Source: Lonsdalea iberica (GTDB taxonomy: Bacteria; Pseudomonadota; Gammaproteobacteria; Enterobacterales; Enterobacteriaceae). Taken from it: a DNA stretch of 64,000 nt. Under the pieces are notes generated by a model. The model ran no database searches. It had not been told where the DNA came from and saw nothing but the letters and a program-made list of their open reading frames with translations. A program made the translations under genes and the position numbers. The DNA lies in NCBI RefSeq assembly GCF_002111585.1, contig NZ_LUTP01000003.1, positions 1 to 64,000 of the forward strand, in the 5' to 3' direction. Each line of letters opens with the position of its first letter. The first letter of the stretch is position 1. Below are positions 8,378-18,099 of the stretch, piece after piece.

Positions 8378-10738
8378 ATGACCAAACACCCAACCCGCCA
8401 CTATCTGGCGACGCTGATAGGGTTGGCTTGCTCCACCTTGTCCGGCCTGACATGGGCTGAGACAGCCGAAACGTTGAACACAATCACCGCCGCAGGGGCG
8501 AACGCGATCAACACCAGGGAACCGATCGCGACGACGAAAGCCCCGATATCCACCGAGACTTCAGCCGCCAACACCAGGGATCAGGGCCAAAGCGCGGAGA
8601 ATGCGGATACGATGATTGTGACTGCCGCAGAGCAGACTCGTCAGGCGCCAGGTGTTTCCACCATTACGGCGGAAGATATCAGTAAAAGGCCGCCGGCGAA
8701 TGATGTGTCGGAGCTTATCCGTACCATGCCAGGGGTGAATCTGTCAGGAAACTCGACCAGCGGTCAACGCGGCAACAACCGGCAGATTGATATTCGCGGC
8801 ATGGGGCCGGAAAACACGTTGATTTTGGTGGACGGCAAGCCCATATCGAGCCGTAACGCGGTGCGCTACGGTTGGCGTGGAGAGCGCGATACCCGCGGCG
8901 ACACCAACTGGGTGCCTGCGGACATGGTCGAACGGATCGACGTGCTGCGCGGTCCGGCCGCGGCCCGCTATGGCAACGGCGCGGCGGGCGGGGTGGTGAA
9001 TATCATCACCAAACAGCCGACGAAAGAGTGGCACGGTACCTGGAACGCTTATATGAATATGCCCGTGCATAAAGCGGAAGGGGCGACCAAGCGTACCGAC
9101 TTTAGTCTGATGGGCGGTCTGACTGATAACCTCAGCCTGCGTCTCTACGGTAATTTCAATAAAACTCAGGCCGACGCCTGGGGCATCAACCAGGGTCACC
9201 AGTCGGAGAGAACCGGCGCCTACGCCAGTTCGCTGCCCGCCGGACGTGAAGGGGTCCGTAACAAGGACATCAACGGTGCGCTGCGCTGGGACATTACCGC
9301 ACAGCAGTCGCTGGAGTTCGAAGTGGGATCGAGCCGTCAGGGCAATATCTACTCCGGCGATACGCAAAATACCAACAGCAACAGCTATGTGGTCGACAAT
9401 TACGGCAAAGAGACTAACCGGATGTACCGCCAGAACTATGCGGTGACTCACCGGGGTTACTGGGATAGCGGCATCAGCACTATGTCTTATCTGCAGTACG
9501 AACGTACCCAAAACACCCGTATCACGGAAGGACTGGCGGGCGGCACGGAGGGCATTTTCTCCAGCGCCAATGACTATGGCACGACCAAGCTGGATACGGT
9601 GACCGCCCACAACGAGGTCAATATTCCGTTTGACGTGCTGTTCAGCCAAACCGCCACGGTGGGCGTCGAGTGGTCGGGACAAAAAATGAAAGACCCGACG
9701 TCGACGTCGCAGGCGCTGTCGGGCGGCACGATTGACGGTTATGCCGTTGGTCCGCGCAGCGGCAAGATGTCGGCGCGTATCGCCTCCGTATTTGCGGAAG
9801 ATAATATCGAGCTGACGCCCAGCACCATGTTAACGCCGGCGCTGCGGTTCGATCACCACAGCATCGCGGGCGGCAACTGGAGTCCCGGCCTTAATCTCTC
9901 GCAGGAGCTAGGCGACGACTTCACGCTGAAATTGGGCATCGCCCGCGCGTACAAAGCGCCAAACCTTTACCAGCTCAACCCGAACTATCTGCTGTATAGC
10001 CGCGGACAAGGTTGCTACGTCAGCGGGACCAACGGCTGCTATCTGTTGGGGAACGACGCCTTAAAGGCGGAAACCAGCATCAACAAAGAAATCGGGCTGG
10101 AGTTTCATCGTGACGGCTATCAGGCGGGGCTGACTTATTTCCGCAATGACTATCGCAACAAGATTGAATCGGGTATGTCCCCAATGGGGATGAGCACCAA
10201 TGGCAGCACCTACATTTTCCAGTGGGAAAACGTACCCAAGGCGGTGGTGGAAGGGTTGGAAGGCTCGCTGAATATTCCGGTGTCGGATACGGTCATTTGG
10301 AACAACAACCTGACGTGGATGTTGCGCTCGGAAAATAAAACCACCGGGGATTACCTCTCCATCACGCCGCAATATACGCTAAATTCATCAGTGAGCTGGC
10401 AGGCGACCGACAAGCTGTCGTTACTGGCTAATTTAACCTGGTATGGGCGTCAAAAGCCGAAGAAATATAACTATAAAGGCGAGGCGGTCAGCGGCTCCGA
10501 GCTGACGCAGGTCAGCCCGTATTCGGTCGTCGGCCTGAGCGGGACTTACAAGTTCAATAAGAATGTGAGCCTGACCGCAGGTGTGGATAACTTGTTCGAC
10601 AAGCGTCAGTTCCGTGCGGGCAACGCGCAGTCAGTGAGGAACCTGACCACCAATGTCGTCACCATTACCGGCGCCGGCGCGGCCACGTTCAATGAGCCGG
10701 GCAGAACCTTCTTTATGGGGATTAACACCAGTTTCTAA
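8378..10738 (+). CDS. TonB-dependent ferric-siderophore receptor (FepA-like)
   Basis: An outer-membrane receptor of 786 residues. It has a signal peptide ending near TLSGLTWA, a TonB box-like DTMIVTA near residue 76, a plug domain (RQIDIRGMGPENTLILVDGKP, then RGPAAARYGNGAAGGVVNIITK) and a 22-strand barrel ending in the C-terminal phenylalanine NTSF. Plug and barrel resemble the catecholate receptors FepA, IroN and PirA. A Thr/Ala-rich linker of about 45 residues between signal peptide and TonB box, with a repeated NTR(E/D) segment, is longer than usual. It faces the AraC regulator and is followed by an esterase gene, so uptake of a catecholate siderophore with intracellular or periplasmic hydrolysis is likely. 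The exact ligand cannot be read from the sequence. Confidence 0.92.
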   Translation: MTKHPTRHYLATLIGLACSTLSGLTWAETAETLNTITAAGANAINTREPIATTKAPISTETSAANTRDQGQSAENADTMIVTAAEQTRQAPGVSTITAEDISKRPPANDVSELIRTMPGVNLSGNSTSGQRGNNRQIDIRGMGPENTLILVDGKPISSRNAVRYGWRGERDTRGDTNWVPADMVERIDVLRGPAAARYGNGAAGGVVNIITKQPTKEWHGTWNAYMNMPVHKAEGATKRTDFSLMGGLTDNLSLRLYGNFNKTQADAWGINQGHQSERTGAYASSLPAGREGVRNKDINGALRWDITAQQSLEFEVGSSRQGNIYSGDTQNTNSNSYVVDNYGKETNRMYRQNYAVTHRGYWDSGISTMSYLQYERTQNTRITEGLAGGTEGIFSSANDYGTTKLDTVTAHNEVNIPFDVLFSQTATVGVEWSGQKMKDPTSTSQALSGGTIDGYAVGPRSGKMSARIASVFAEDNIELTPSTMLTPALRFDHHSIAGGNWSPGLNLSQELGDDFTLKLGIARAYKAPNLYQLNPNYLLYSRGQGCYVSGTNGCYLLGNDALKAETSINKEIGLEFHRDGYQAGLTYFRNDYRNKIESGMSPMGMSTNGSTYIFQWENVPKAVVEGLEGSLNIPVSDTVIWNNNLTWMLRSENKTTGDYLSITPQYTLNSSVSWQATDKLSLLANLTWYGRQKPKKYNYKGEAVSGSELTQVSPYSVVGLSGTYKFNKNVSLTAGVDNLFDKRQFRAGNAQSVRNLTTNVVTITGAGAATFNEPGRTFFMGINTSF

Positions 10739-10842
10739 GGTGTTGCGAGCGGGAATGGCGTACCCAATCCGCTCTGCAACAAGGTCGCCGCCTGATGGGA
10801 AGGATCCCGTTCGGGCGCGACGTCGGTTACACAGGAGGCAGG

Positions 10843-11691
10843 GTGTATCAATTGCTCAATACCAGGGACGATATCGTTGAGTCTGCGGCGCGTGGCCATT
10901 ATCGCGTAATGACGTGGAGCCCCGACGGCGGGGCGGTGCCCCCGGATGAGGGGTGGCCGGTGATTTACCTGCTGGATGGCGCCAAATATTTCTCCATGGC
11001 GGCGTCCGTGATGGCGTCGCTTAGCCGTCCTCGCTGCGGTATTACGCCGGGGATTGTGGTCGGCATCGATTATGTCGGCACCTCGCGCCGCGATAGGGAC
11101 TACCGTCCTGCGGTGGTGGACCGCGTGCTGGAGCCTAATCCCCAAGGCGGCTACTATCCGGCCGGGATGGAGGGCGATGCAGCCGGATTTCGCCGCTTTC
11201 TCATTGCTGAGTTAAAGCCGATGATTGCGGCCCGCTACCCCATCGATCTGCAACGCGAAGCGCTGTTCGGCCACTCCTACGGGGGATTGTTTTCCCTGGA
11301 TACGCTGTTCTGGGCGCGCGAAAGCTTTCAGCATTATTACGCCTGTAGTCCGTCGGTCTGGTGGAATGGCGAGTACATATTGCGTCAGGCGGCCTCGCTT
11401 AATCTGCAAAACCCCACCGTCTCGCCGGTGAGTCTGATGTTGAGCGTCGGCGAATATGAGCAGTCACTGGAGCCATGGGAGAGGGAATTACCCTCCGGGC
11501 AACGGGAGCTGTTGCTTGAGCATCGTCGGCGGCGCAGAATGGTCGACGGCATACGCGAACTGGCGATGGTGTTGAAAAATCGCGCGCCGGAGGTGGACGT
11601 CTTCCTGCAAACCTATCCCGGACAGTCGCACCAGTCCGTTCCATTTTTGGCGGTGCATACCGCCTTACGCCACCATTTCCAGCCATCCTGA
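10843..11691 (+). CDS. Siderophore esterase-like alpha/beta hydrolase
   Basis: The nucleophile elbow GHSYGG and a late histidine in GQSHQS place this protein in the esterase D/IroE/Fes-like hydrolases that cleave ester-linked siderophores to release iron. The gene lies 104 bases after the receptor and probably shares its transcript. A GTG at 10843 has a strong AGGAGG four bases upstream, giving 282 residues. An in-frame ATG at 10795 (298 residues) has no good ribosome site. No signal peptide is obvious, so cytoplasmic action is likely. Substrate is inferred from the neighbouring receptor. Confidence 0.82.
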   Translation: MYQLLNTRDDIVESAARGHYRVMTWSPDGGAVPPDEGWPVIYLLDGAKYFSMAASVMASLSRPRCGITPGIVVGIDYVGTSRRDRDYRPAVVDRVLEPNPQGGYYPAGMEGDAAGFRRFLIAELKPMIAARYPIDLQREALFGHSYGGLFSLDTLFWARESFQHYYACSPSVWWNGEYILRQAASLNLQNPTVSPVSLMLSVGEYEQSLEPWERELPSGQRELLLEHRRRRRMVDGIRELAMVLKNRAPEVDVFLQTYPGQSHQSVPFLAVHTALRHHFQPS

Positions 11692-11697
11692 CCCATT

Positions 11698-11755
11698 GCC
11701 GTTCGCCCCGTGCCGCCCGCGGGCAGTTTACAGGGGCGCAACGGCAGGGGTTTTA
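11698..11755 (+). terminator. Probable terminator after the esterase gene
   Basis: GCCGTT-CGCCCC pairs with GGGGCG-CAACGGC, leaving one bulged base. An inner GCCCGCGGGC hairpin follows, then GGGGTTTTAT. It starts seven bases after the esterase stop. The T-run is short, so efficiency is uncertain. Confidence 0.55.
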
Positions 11756-12077
11756 TATAAATCATTGATATAAAACGAATCATGCTTATCCTTTTCGTGA
11801 GCGGATGGTGCATTTCTGCACACCCATGTTATTCTGCTGACGTGAAAGCGTGAGCGATCAAACTACGATAATTCCACCGCGATCGCGGTTAAATGCGCCA
11901 AATGTTGCTATTATGTGAACGAAATAACCCGTGAGTGAACAAACCCAAATAGGCTGACGACGCTGAGCCGGGCACGCGAAATCTTGCTTCCACACGCCGA
12001 TCTCCAGGCATGAGGATAACCATGGGCACAACGTGCGCGGGTATAACGAAGAAGATAATGAGAGCGAGGAAAATGTC

Positions 12078-14675
12078 GTGCTAGAAGACTATCGTAAGCA
12101 CGTAGCCGAGCGGGCTGCGCAAGGGATCGTCCCCAAGCCGTTAGAGGCTTCCCAAATGGCGGGTTTGGTGGATTTGTTGAAACAGCCGCCTGCCGGAGAC
12201 GAGGAGTTTCTGGTCGATTTGCTGGTCAACCGCGTGCCGCCGGGGGTAGATGAGGCCGCCTACGTCAAGGCCGGTTTCCTCGCGGCGATCACCACCGGTG
12301 AGGCGACGTCCCCATTGATTTCCCCCGAAAAAGCCGTCGAGCTGCTGGGCACCATGCAGGGCGGTTACAACATTCACCCGTTGATCAACGCACTGGATAA
12401 TGGGGCTTTGGCCCCCATCGCGGCCAAAGCCTTGTCGCACACGCTGTTAATGTTCGACAACTTCTATGACGTGGAAGAGAAAGCCAAGGCGGGCAATCCC
12501 CATGCGCAGCAGGTGTTGCAGGCCTGGGCGGACGCGGACTGGTTCCTTTCCCGCCCCGCGCTGGCTGAAAAAATCACCGTGACCGTATTCAAAGTGACTG
12601 GCGAAACCAACACCGACGACCTGTCGCCAGCGCCGGACGCGTGGTCGCGCCCGGATATTCCACTGCATGCGTTGGCGATGCTGAAAAACGCCCGCGAAGG
12701 GATTGAACCGGATCAGCCGGGCGTGGTCGGTCCGATTGCTCAGATCGACGCTCTAAATAAGAAAGGGTTCCCGTTAGCCTATGTCGGCGACGTCGTAGGG
12801 ACGGGGTCTTCGCGCAAATCCGCCACCAACTCGGTGCTGTGGTTCATGGGCGACGACATTCCCTATGTGCCGAACAAACGCGGCGGCGGCGTGGTGCTGG
12901 GCGGGAAAATCGCCCCTATCTTCTTCAACACGATGGAGGATGCGGGCGCGTTGCCGGTCGAAGTCGATGTCTCCAACTTAAACATGGGCGACGTCATTGA
13001 TATCTACCCGTACAAAGGTGAGGTGCGCCGCCACGACGATGACGAACTGCTGGCGACCTTTGAGCTGAAAACCGACGTGCTGCTGGATGAAGTGCGCGCC
13101 GGCGGCCGTATTCCGCTGATCATCGGTCGCGGACTGACCACGAAAGCCCGCGAAGCGCTCGGACTGCCGCACAGCGATGTTTTCCGTATCGCCAAAGATG
13201 TCGCCGACAGCGACAAGGGATTCTCGCTGGCTCAGAAGATGGTTGGGCGGGCCTGCGGCGTGGTGGGTATTCGTCCCGGACAGTACTGCGAGCCAAAGAT
13301 GACCTCCGTTGGATCGCAGGATACCACCGGCCCGATGACTCGCGATGAGCTAAAGGACCTCGCCTGCCTCGGCTTCTCCGCCGATTTGGTGATGCAGTCG
13401 TTCTGCCATACCGCTGCGTACCCGAAACCGGTGGACGTGCAGACGCATCACTCGTTGCCGGATTTCATCATGAACCGCGGCGGCGTTTCGCTGCGTCCGG
13501 GCGACGGCATTATTCACTCCTGGCTCAATCGCATGTTGCTGCCGGATACGGTCGGCACTGGCGGCGACTCGCACACCCGTTTTCCGATTGGCATTTCCTT
13601 CCCGGCAGGTTCTGGTCTGGTGGCATTTGCCGCCGCGACGGGGGTGATGCCGCTGGATATGCCGGAGTCCGTGCTGGTGCGCTTTAAGGGCCAGATGCAG
13701 CCGGGCATTACGCTGCGCGATCTGGTCCACGCCATCCCGTATTACGCAATTCAGCAGGGGCTGCTGACCGTTGAGAAGAAAGGCAAAAAGAACATTTTCT
13801 CCGGCCGGATTCTGGAGATCGAAGGGCTGCCGGAGCTGAAAGTAGAGCAGGCGTTCGAACTGGCTGACGCCTCGGCGGAGCGGTCGGCGGCCGGTTGCAC
13901 CATCAAGTTGGATCAGGCACCGATCGTCGAGTATCTCAACTCCAACATCGTGCTGCTGAAATGGATGATCTCGGAAGGCTATGGCGATCGCCGTACGCTG
14001 GAACGCCGCGTTCAGGGGATGGAAAAATGGCTGGCGGATCCGCAGCTGTTGGAAGCGGATAAGGATGCCGAGTACGCCGCGGTTATCGAGATCGATCTGG
14101 CCGACGTCACCGAGCCGATCCTGTGCGCGCCGAACGATCCGGACGATGCTCGGCTGCTGTCTTCCGTGGCGAACAGCAAAATCGACGAGGTGTTCATCGG
14201 TTCCTGTATGACCAACATCGGGCACTTCCGCGCCGCCGGCAAGCTGCTGGAGCAGCATAAAGGCCAGCTGCCAACGCGCCTGTGGATGGCGCCGCCGACT
14301 AAAATGGACGCGGCTCAACTGACGGAAGAGGGCTATTACAGCGTCTTTGGCAAGAGTGGTGCTAGGGTAGAAATTCCAGGGTGCTCGCTGTGTATGGGGA
14401 ACCAGGCCCGCGTGGCGGACGGCGCGACGGTGGTCTCCACCTCCACGCGTAACTTCCCGAACCGCCTGGGCGACGGCGCCGACGTCTATCTGGCCTCCGC
14501 CGAAATGGCGGCGATCGCCGCCTTGTTGGGACGCTTGCCGACGCCGGAGGAGTATCAGACTTACATGGCGCAGGTCGACAAAACGGCGCTGGATACCTAT
14601 CGCTATCTCAACTTTGATCAACTGTCTCAGTACACGGAAAAAGCGGATGGGGTGATCTTCCAAACCGCCGTGTAA
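12078..14675 (+). CDS. acnB: Aconitate hydratase B
   Basis: This is the main TCA-cycle aconitase; it also has 2-methyl-cis-aconitate hydratase activity in E. coli. From the GTG at 12078 the protein has 865 residues, exactly the E. coli AcnB length, and begins [15 protein letters not shown] like [24 protein letters not shown] precedes this GTG; a longer frame from 12033 would add 15 unrelated residues. The protein has the HEAT-like N-terminal domain, swivel domain ([17 protein letters not shown]) and catalytic domain. The [4Fe-4S] cysteines lie in SFCHTA and the C-terminal [10 protein letters not shown]. It is normally next to lpd; here about 5.7 kb separates them. Confidence 0.97.
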   Translation: MLEDYRKHVAERAAQGIVPKPLEASQMAGLVDLLKQPPAGDEEFLVDLLVNRVPPGVDEAAYVKAGFLAAITTGEATSPLISPEKAVELLGTMQGGYNIHPLINALDNGALAPIAAKALSHTLLMFDNFYDVEEKAKAGNPHAQQVLQAWADADWFLSRPALAEKITVTVFKVTGETNTDDLSPAPDAWSRPDIPLHALAMLKNAREGIEPDQPGVVGPIAQIDALNKKGFPLAYVGDVVGTGSSRKSATNSVLWFMGDDIPYVPNKRGGGVVLGGKIAPIFFNTMEDAGALPVEVDVSNLNMGDVIDIYPYKGEVRRHDDDELLATFELKTDVLLDEVRAGGRIPLIIGRGLTTKAREALGLPHSDVFRIAKDVADSDKGFSLAQKMVGRACGVVGIRPGQYCEPKMTSVGSQDTTGPMTRDELKDLACLGFSADLVMQSFCHTAAYPKPVDVQTHHSLPDFIMNRGGVSLRPGDGIIHSWLNRMLLPDTVGTGGDSHTRFPIGISFPAGSGLVAFAAATGVMPLDMPESVLVRFKGQMQPGITLRDLVHAIPYYAIQQGLLTVEKKGKKNIFSGRILEIEGLPELKVEQAFELADASAERSAAGCTIKLDQAPIVEYLNSNIVLLKWMISEGYGDRRTLERRVQGMEKWLADPQLLEADKDAEYAAVIEIDLADVTEPILCAPNDPDDARLLSSVANSKIDEVFIGSCMTNIGHFRAAGKLLEQHKGQLPTRLWMAPPTKMDAAQLTEEGYYSVFGKSGARVEIPGCSLCMGNQARVADGATVVSTSTRNFPNRLGDGADVYLASAEMAAIAALLGRLPTPEEYQTYMAQVDKTALDTYRYLNFDQLSQYTEKADGVIFQTAV

Positions 14676-14722
14676 TTCGCGGATGTAAAATCGCGATGTA
14701 AGCGCTATAGTGCGCGTCGCAT

Positions 14723-14743
14723 AAGGGGCCTCGGCCCCTTTCG
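14723..14743 (+). terminator. Intrinsic terminator after acnB
   Basis: AAGGGGCC and GGCCCCTT form a perfect 8-base stem with a two-base TC spacer (the real loop would be slightly larger), followed by TCG. It lies 48 bases after the acnB stop. The T-run is short. Confidence 0.65.
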
Positions 14744-14915
14744 TCATCATGGGCCGCCGTTGCCAGCGCATAACCCTGTATGAACAAGAGACGGACGCTT
14801 TCCTCAGCGTCGGTCGGGTATAGGCCAGAACGTGGTTGAAAAGCAGGGATGGCGGAGCAGCGGCGCGAACGGTGATGATGACGCGGATAACAAGCTTATT
14901 CACAGGAGCGACGGG

Positions 14916-15278
14916 ATGGACTATGAATTTTTGCGGGATGTCACCGGGGTGGTCATCGTGCGTATGTCGATGGGACATGAGGCGGTAGGGCACTGGCTGA
15001 ATGAGGAAGTCAACGGTCAGCTGTCGGTGCTGGATGAGGTAGAAGCCGGGGCGCGCTCGGTGGTCGGCAGCGAACGTCAGTGGCAGTTGCAGGGCCATGA
15101 ATACTCCCTGCTGCTGGATGAAGAAGAGGTCATCATCCGCGCTAATCAGCTCTCGTTAACCTGCGATGAAATGGAAGAGGGAATGAGCTACTACGATGAA
15201 GAGAGCCTGTCTCTGTGCGGGCTGGTGGATTTCCTCGCGCTTCTTACGAAATACCGGCAATTTATCCAAACGCGGTAA
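14916..15278 (+). CDS. yacL: YacL family protein (UPF0231)
   Basis: A 120-residue acidic cytoplasmic protein of unknown role, the same length as E. coli YacL and in the same place after acnB. The start at 14916 gives MDYEFLRD and follows CAGGAG. The longer open frame from 14832 adds residues absent from the family. Conserved segments include VRMSMGHE and [19 protein letters not shown]. Confidence 0.93.
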   Translation: MDYEFLRDVTGVVIVRMSMGHEAVGHWLNEEVNGQLSVLDEVEAGARSVVGSERQWQLQGHEYSLLLDEEEVIIRANQLSLTCDEMEEGMSYYDEESLSLCGLVDFLALLTKYRQFIQTR

Positions 15279-15355
15279 ATCACGCGTTGCACTCACTCCT
15301 CTCATCTCTTGATCCCGTGGGGAGCCTGTCTGAGCGCTCCCTCCCTCCGCGTACG

Positions 15356-16234
15356 TTAACGCATGCTGGCCGCCATCGCAGCGACGTTATGGCTGAAGGC
15401 CGCCGTGTAGGTGGCTGCCGGACCCGTCGCGTCCGTCAGCGCTTCCGGATACAGTTCGCCGCCCGGCTCCGCGCCGCTGGCATTGGCGATCTGTTTCACC
15501 AGACGGGGATCGGTCTGGTTTTCGATAAAGTAGCTCTTCACGTGCGTTTGCTTGATCTGAGTGATTAGCGCGGCCACTCCTTTGCTACTGGCCTCCGCTT
15601 CGGTCGAATAGCCCAGCGGCGCCAGGAATTTCACACCATAGGCCGCGGCGAAGTAACCGAAGGCGTCGTGACTGGTGAGCACCCTGCGTTTATCTTGCGG
15701 GATGGCGGCGAAGATCTTTCTGGCGTTGTCGTCCAGCTGTTGCAGCTGCTGGATATAGCGCTCGCCGCGCTGGCGATACTCTTGCGTGTTGTCCGGATCG
15801 GCCTTAATCAGCGCATTCAGGATGTTGCGCGCATAGATGATCCCGTTCGCCATGCTGTTCCAGGCATGAGGATCGGTGGCCGTTTTTCCCTCTTCGACCA
15901 TAGTCAACGGCGCGACGCCCTGTGACGCGGTTATCACCTCGCCCTTGTAGCCGGAAGCGGTGATGAGGCGGTCGAGCCAGCCTTCCAGTCCCAGTCCGCT
16001 AACGAAGACCAGATCCGCCTTCGCCAGCGTTTTGCTGTCTTTCGGTGATGGCTCGAATTCATGCGGGTCGCCGTTCGGTCCCACCAAATCGGTGACGTGT
16101 ACATGTTCGCCGCCTACCTGCTTGACCATATCTCCCAACACGGAAAAGCTTGCGACGACGTCAAGATTTTTCGCCATCGTCAACGGACTCATCAGAAAGC
16201 TGGACAGCACTATTATTAACGTTGAACGTTTCAA
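15356..16234 (-). CDS. Metal ABC transporter, periplasmic binding protein
   Basis: A cluster A-I (ZnuA/PsaA/SitA family) metal-binding lipoprotein-like or periplasmic protein. A signal peptide (KRSTLIIVLSSFLMSPLTMA) starts at a TTG at 16234 that follows AGGGG by seven bases; an in-frame ATG at 16264 overlaps the permease stop but lacks a ribosome site. Expected metal ligands are H in GDPHEFEP, H in DPHAW, H or D in SHDAFGYF, and a late acidic residue. The His-rich loop of classical ZnuA is absent. Zinc is suggested by the Zur box ahead of the operon; manganese or iron is the alternative from sequence class alone. Confidence 0.9.
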   Translation of the reverse strand: MKRSTLIIVLSSFLMSPLTMAKNLDVVASFSVLGDMVKQVGGEHVHVTDLVGPNGDPHEFEPSPKDSKTLAKADLVFVSGLGLEGWLDRLITASGYKGEVITASQGVAPLTMVEEGKTATDPHAWNSMANGIIYARNILNALIKADPDNTQEYRQRGERYIQQLQQLDDNARKIFAAIPQDKRRVLTSHDAFGYFAAAYGVKFLAPLGYSTEAEASSKGVAALITQIKQTHVKSYFIENQTDPRLVKQIANASGAEPGGELYPEALTDATGPAATYTAAFSHNVAAMAASMR

Positions 16235-16263
16235 TTGTTTTCCCCTCGTGTATGACGCAGTCA

Positions 16264-17118
16264 TCAACGGCGCGCACGTAACATGCCGCCGTTGGAGCCA
16301 AAAAATACGGAAATGCAGAAAATAAGGGTGGCGGTCAGAATCACCGCCGGCCCGGCCGGTAGGTCGGCGTAGTACGACCACAGCAGCCCAATCAGGCTGG
16401 CGATGCAGCCGAGCACGACCGATAGCGCCAGCATCATGCTGAGGCGCTGGGTCCAGAAGCGTGCGCAGGCGGCAGGGAGCATCATCATGCCGACGGCCAT
16501 CAGCGTGCCGAGCAGCTGGAATCCCGCCACCAAATTGAGCACCACCAGCGATAAAAACAGACCGTGGATTGCGGCTCGGGCGCGCCCCGACAGCATGCGC
16601 ATGAAGGTGACGTCAAACGACTCTATGAGCAAGGGGCGATAGATTATCGCCAGCGTCAGCACGGATGCGGAGCTGACGGCGCCGATGGTCAACAGCGCCG
16701 GAGCGTCGATCGCCAAAATTGAGCCGAACAGCACATGCAGCAGGTCGATGCTGGAGCCGCGCAGCGAGACGAGCGTGACACCCAGCGCCAGCGACCCAAG
16801 GTAAAAACCGGCGAAGCTGGCATCCTCCTTGAGTTCGGTGCGGCGGCTGACCAGCCCGGACATCATGGCGACCGCCAGCCCGGCGACGAAGCCGCCAATT
16901 CCCATCGCCACGAGCGACATGCCGGAGATTAGATAGCCGATGGCGACGCCTGGCAGGACGGCGTGGGACAACGCATCGCCGATCAGGCTCATCCGCCGCA
17001 GCAGCAGAAAACAGCCCAGCGGCGCGGCCCCGAGCGTCAGCGCGAAACAGCCGACCAGCGCCCGGCGCATGAATCCGAAGTCGGCGAACGGCTGAGCCAG
17101 CAGATGAATGAAGGTCAC
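16264..17118 (-). CDS. Metal ABC transporter, permease
   Basis: A 284-residue integral membrane protein of the ABC-3 family (ZnuB, SitC/D and YfeC/D relatives) with about eight hydrophobic helices. It includes the family segment LLRRMSLIGDALSHAVLPGVA, which contacts the ATPase. Its GTG start overlaps the ATPase stop as GTGA, and its stop lies against the binding-protein gene, so the operon is translationally coupled. Only one permease gene is present, consistent with a homodimer as in ZnuB. Confidence 0.92.
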   Translation of the reverse strand: MTFIHLLAQPFADFGFMRRALVGCFALTLGAAPLGCFLLLRRMSLIGDALSHAVLPGVAIGYLISGMSLVAMGIGGFVAGLAVAMMSGLVSRRTELKEDASFAGFYLGSLALGVTLVSLRGSSIDLLHVLFGSILAIDAPALLTIGAVSSASVLTLAIIYRPLLIESFDVTFMRMLSGRARAAIHGLFLSLVVLNLVAGFQLLGTLMAVGMMMLPAACARFWTQRLSMMLALSVVLGCIASLIGLLWSYYADLPAGPAVILTATLIFCISVFFGSNGGMLRARR

Positions 17119-17810
17119 AGCACTCTCCTCAGCGGGGGCATGGGGACATGCTGAGGCGGCAGCAGTTCACGGCAGTCGCCCCAGCGGGGACCGTCGTCGT
17201 TGAGCATCACGACGCGGGGGAAGTGCTGCTCGACCTGCTCCAGATCGTGCAACACCGCCAGCAGGGTGCGGCCCTCTTCATGGAGCTGGCGGATGACCTG
17301 CCACAGCATGCGGACCGTCTCGGCATCGATGCCGGTGAACGGTTCGTCGAGCAAAATAATCGGGGAGCGCATCACCAGCAGCCGCGCGAACAGCACGCGC
17401 TGGAGCTGACCGCCGGATAGCCGACCGATGTGAACGTGTTCGACGTCGCTCATGCCCACGGTGCCCAGGGCCTCCCGTGCCTGTCGACGCAGCGCGGGCG
17501 TCAGGCGTCCGAACAGGCCGGAGTCCGGCACGCATCCCATCAGCACCAGATCGTCGACGCTAATGGGAAACTGACGGTCGAACTCGGACAACTGCGGTAA
17601 ATAGCCTATCGGTCGGGTGACCTCCGGCGCGAGGCAGACGCAGCCGGACAGCGGCGGCATTAACCCGGCCAGCGTTTTTAACAGCGTCGATTTTCCGCTG
17701 CCGTTGGGGCCGATGATGGCGGTAAGTGAACCGGGCTCGAAGCGGCCGTCAAGCCTACCGAGCGGCGCCTGCCGGTAATACCCGTAAGTGAGGTGGTGCA
17801 ACGTGATCAT
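17115..17810 (-). CDS. Metal ABC transporter, ATPase
   Basis: A 231-residue nucleotide-binding subunit with Walker A GPNGSGKST, signature LSGGQLQRV, Walker B IILLDEPF and switch histidine in LAVLHD. The start at 17810 is an ATG whose last two bases plus A form the stop of the upstream 34-codon gene (ATGA). A GTG at 17843 could add 11 residues but lies inside that small gene. It pairs with the downstream permease and binding protein for metal import. Confidence 0.92.
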   Translation of the reverse strand: MITLHHLTYGYYRQAPLGRLDGRFEPGSLTAIIGPNGSGKSTLLKTLAGLMPPLSGCVCLAPEVTRPIGYLPQLSEFDRQFPISVDDLVLMGCVPDSGLFGRLTPALRRQAREALGTVGMSDVEHVHIGRLSGGQLQRVLFARLLVMRSPIILLDEPFTGIDAETVRMLWQVIRQLHEEGRTLLAVLHDLEQVEQHFPRVVMLNDDGPRWGDCRELLPPQHVPMPPLRRVL

Positions 17811-17911
17811 GCTAACGTGACCGCCCAGGAAATCAGTCCCCACAGCAGGGTGAGTACCAGCGCGGCGATGACGACGCGGGTCTGCGTGGAAAAGGAATAT
17901 AGACTCTGCAT
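17807..17911 (-). CDS. Small membrane protein (34 residues) heading the metal transport operon
   Basis: The frame starts with ATG at 17911, preceded by AAGGGGGAG, a very strong ribosome site, and ends in TGA overlapping the ATPase ATG. The peptide begins MQSLYSFSTQTR and then has one hydrophobic helix (residues about 13-34, VVIAALVLTLLWGLISWAVT). The strong start, the single clean transmembrane segment, the four-base overlap with the next gene and the operator directly upstream all argue for a real gene. No family is recognised. It could be a transporter-associated small subunit or regulator, or a leader peptide that couples translation. Confidence 0.65.
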   Translation of the reverse strand: MQSLYSFSTQTRVVIAALVLTLLWGLISWAVTLA

Positions 17912-17934
17912 GTGCTCCCCCTTGAAGTTAACTA

Positions 17935-17949
17935 TGTTATAACATAACA
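17935..17949. promoter_or_regulatory. Zur box upstream of the metal transport operon
   Basis: TGTTATAACATAACA is a 6-3-6 perfect inverted repeat. It differs at one position from the gammaproteobacterial Zur core TGTTATANTATAACA. It lies 24 bases before the first start codon of the operon, where binding would block transcription. This supports zinc repression and hence a zinc importer. Confidence 0.75.
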
Positions 17950-18025
17950 AATGAGGGCCGCACTGTTACAGACGTAAAAAAGTTTTTCAATGAGTCTTTG
18001 CGCGGCGATACAGGGGGAATAAAAG

Positions 18026-18061
18026 GTTTTCAGGCCCGCGCTCATGAGAGCGGCGGGCCTG
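18026..18061 (-). terminator. Terminator of the dehydrogenase/SemiSWEET operon
   Basis: CAGGCCCG-CGCTC pairs with GAGCG-G-CGGGCCTG around an ATGA loop. Read on the minus strand, the stem is followed by AAAACCTTTTATT. It sits about 40 bases beyond the SemiSWEET stop. Confidence 0.6.
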
Positions 18062-18099
18062 AACGCATCGACGGACGCCTTGCGCGGCGTCCCGAGGGG

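Noticed and set aside
13350..15098. 582-codon open frame antisense to acnB
   Set aside because: A shadow of acnB codon usage; arginine- and histidine-rich with no recognisable domain.
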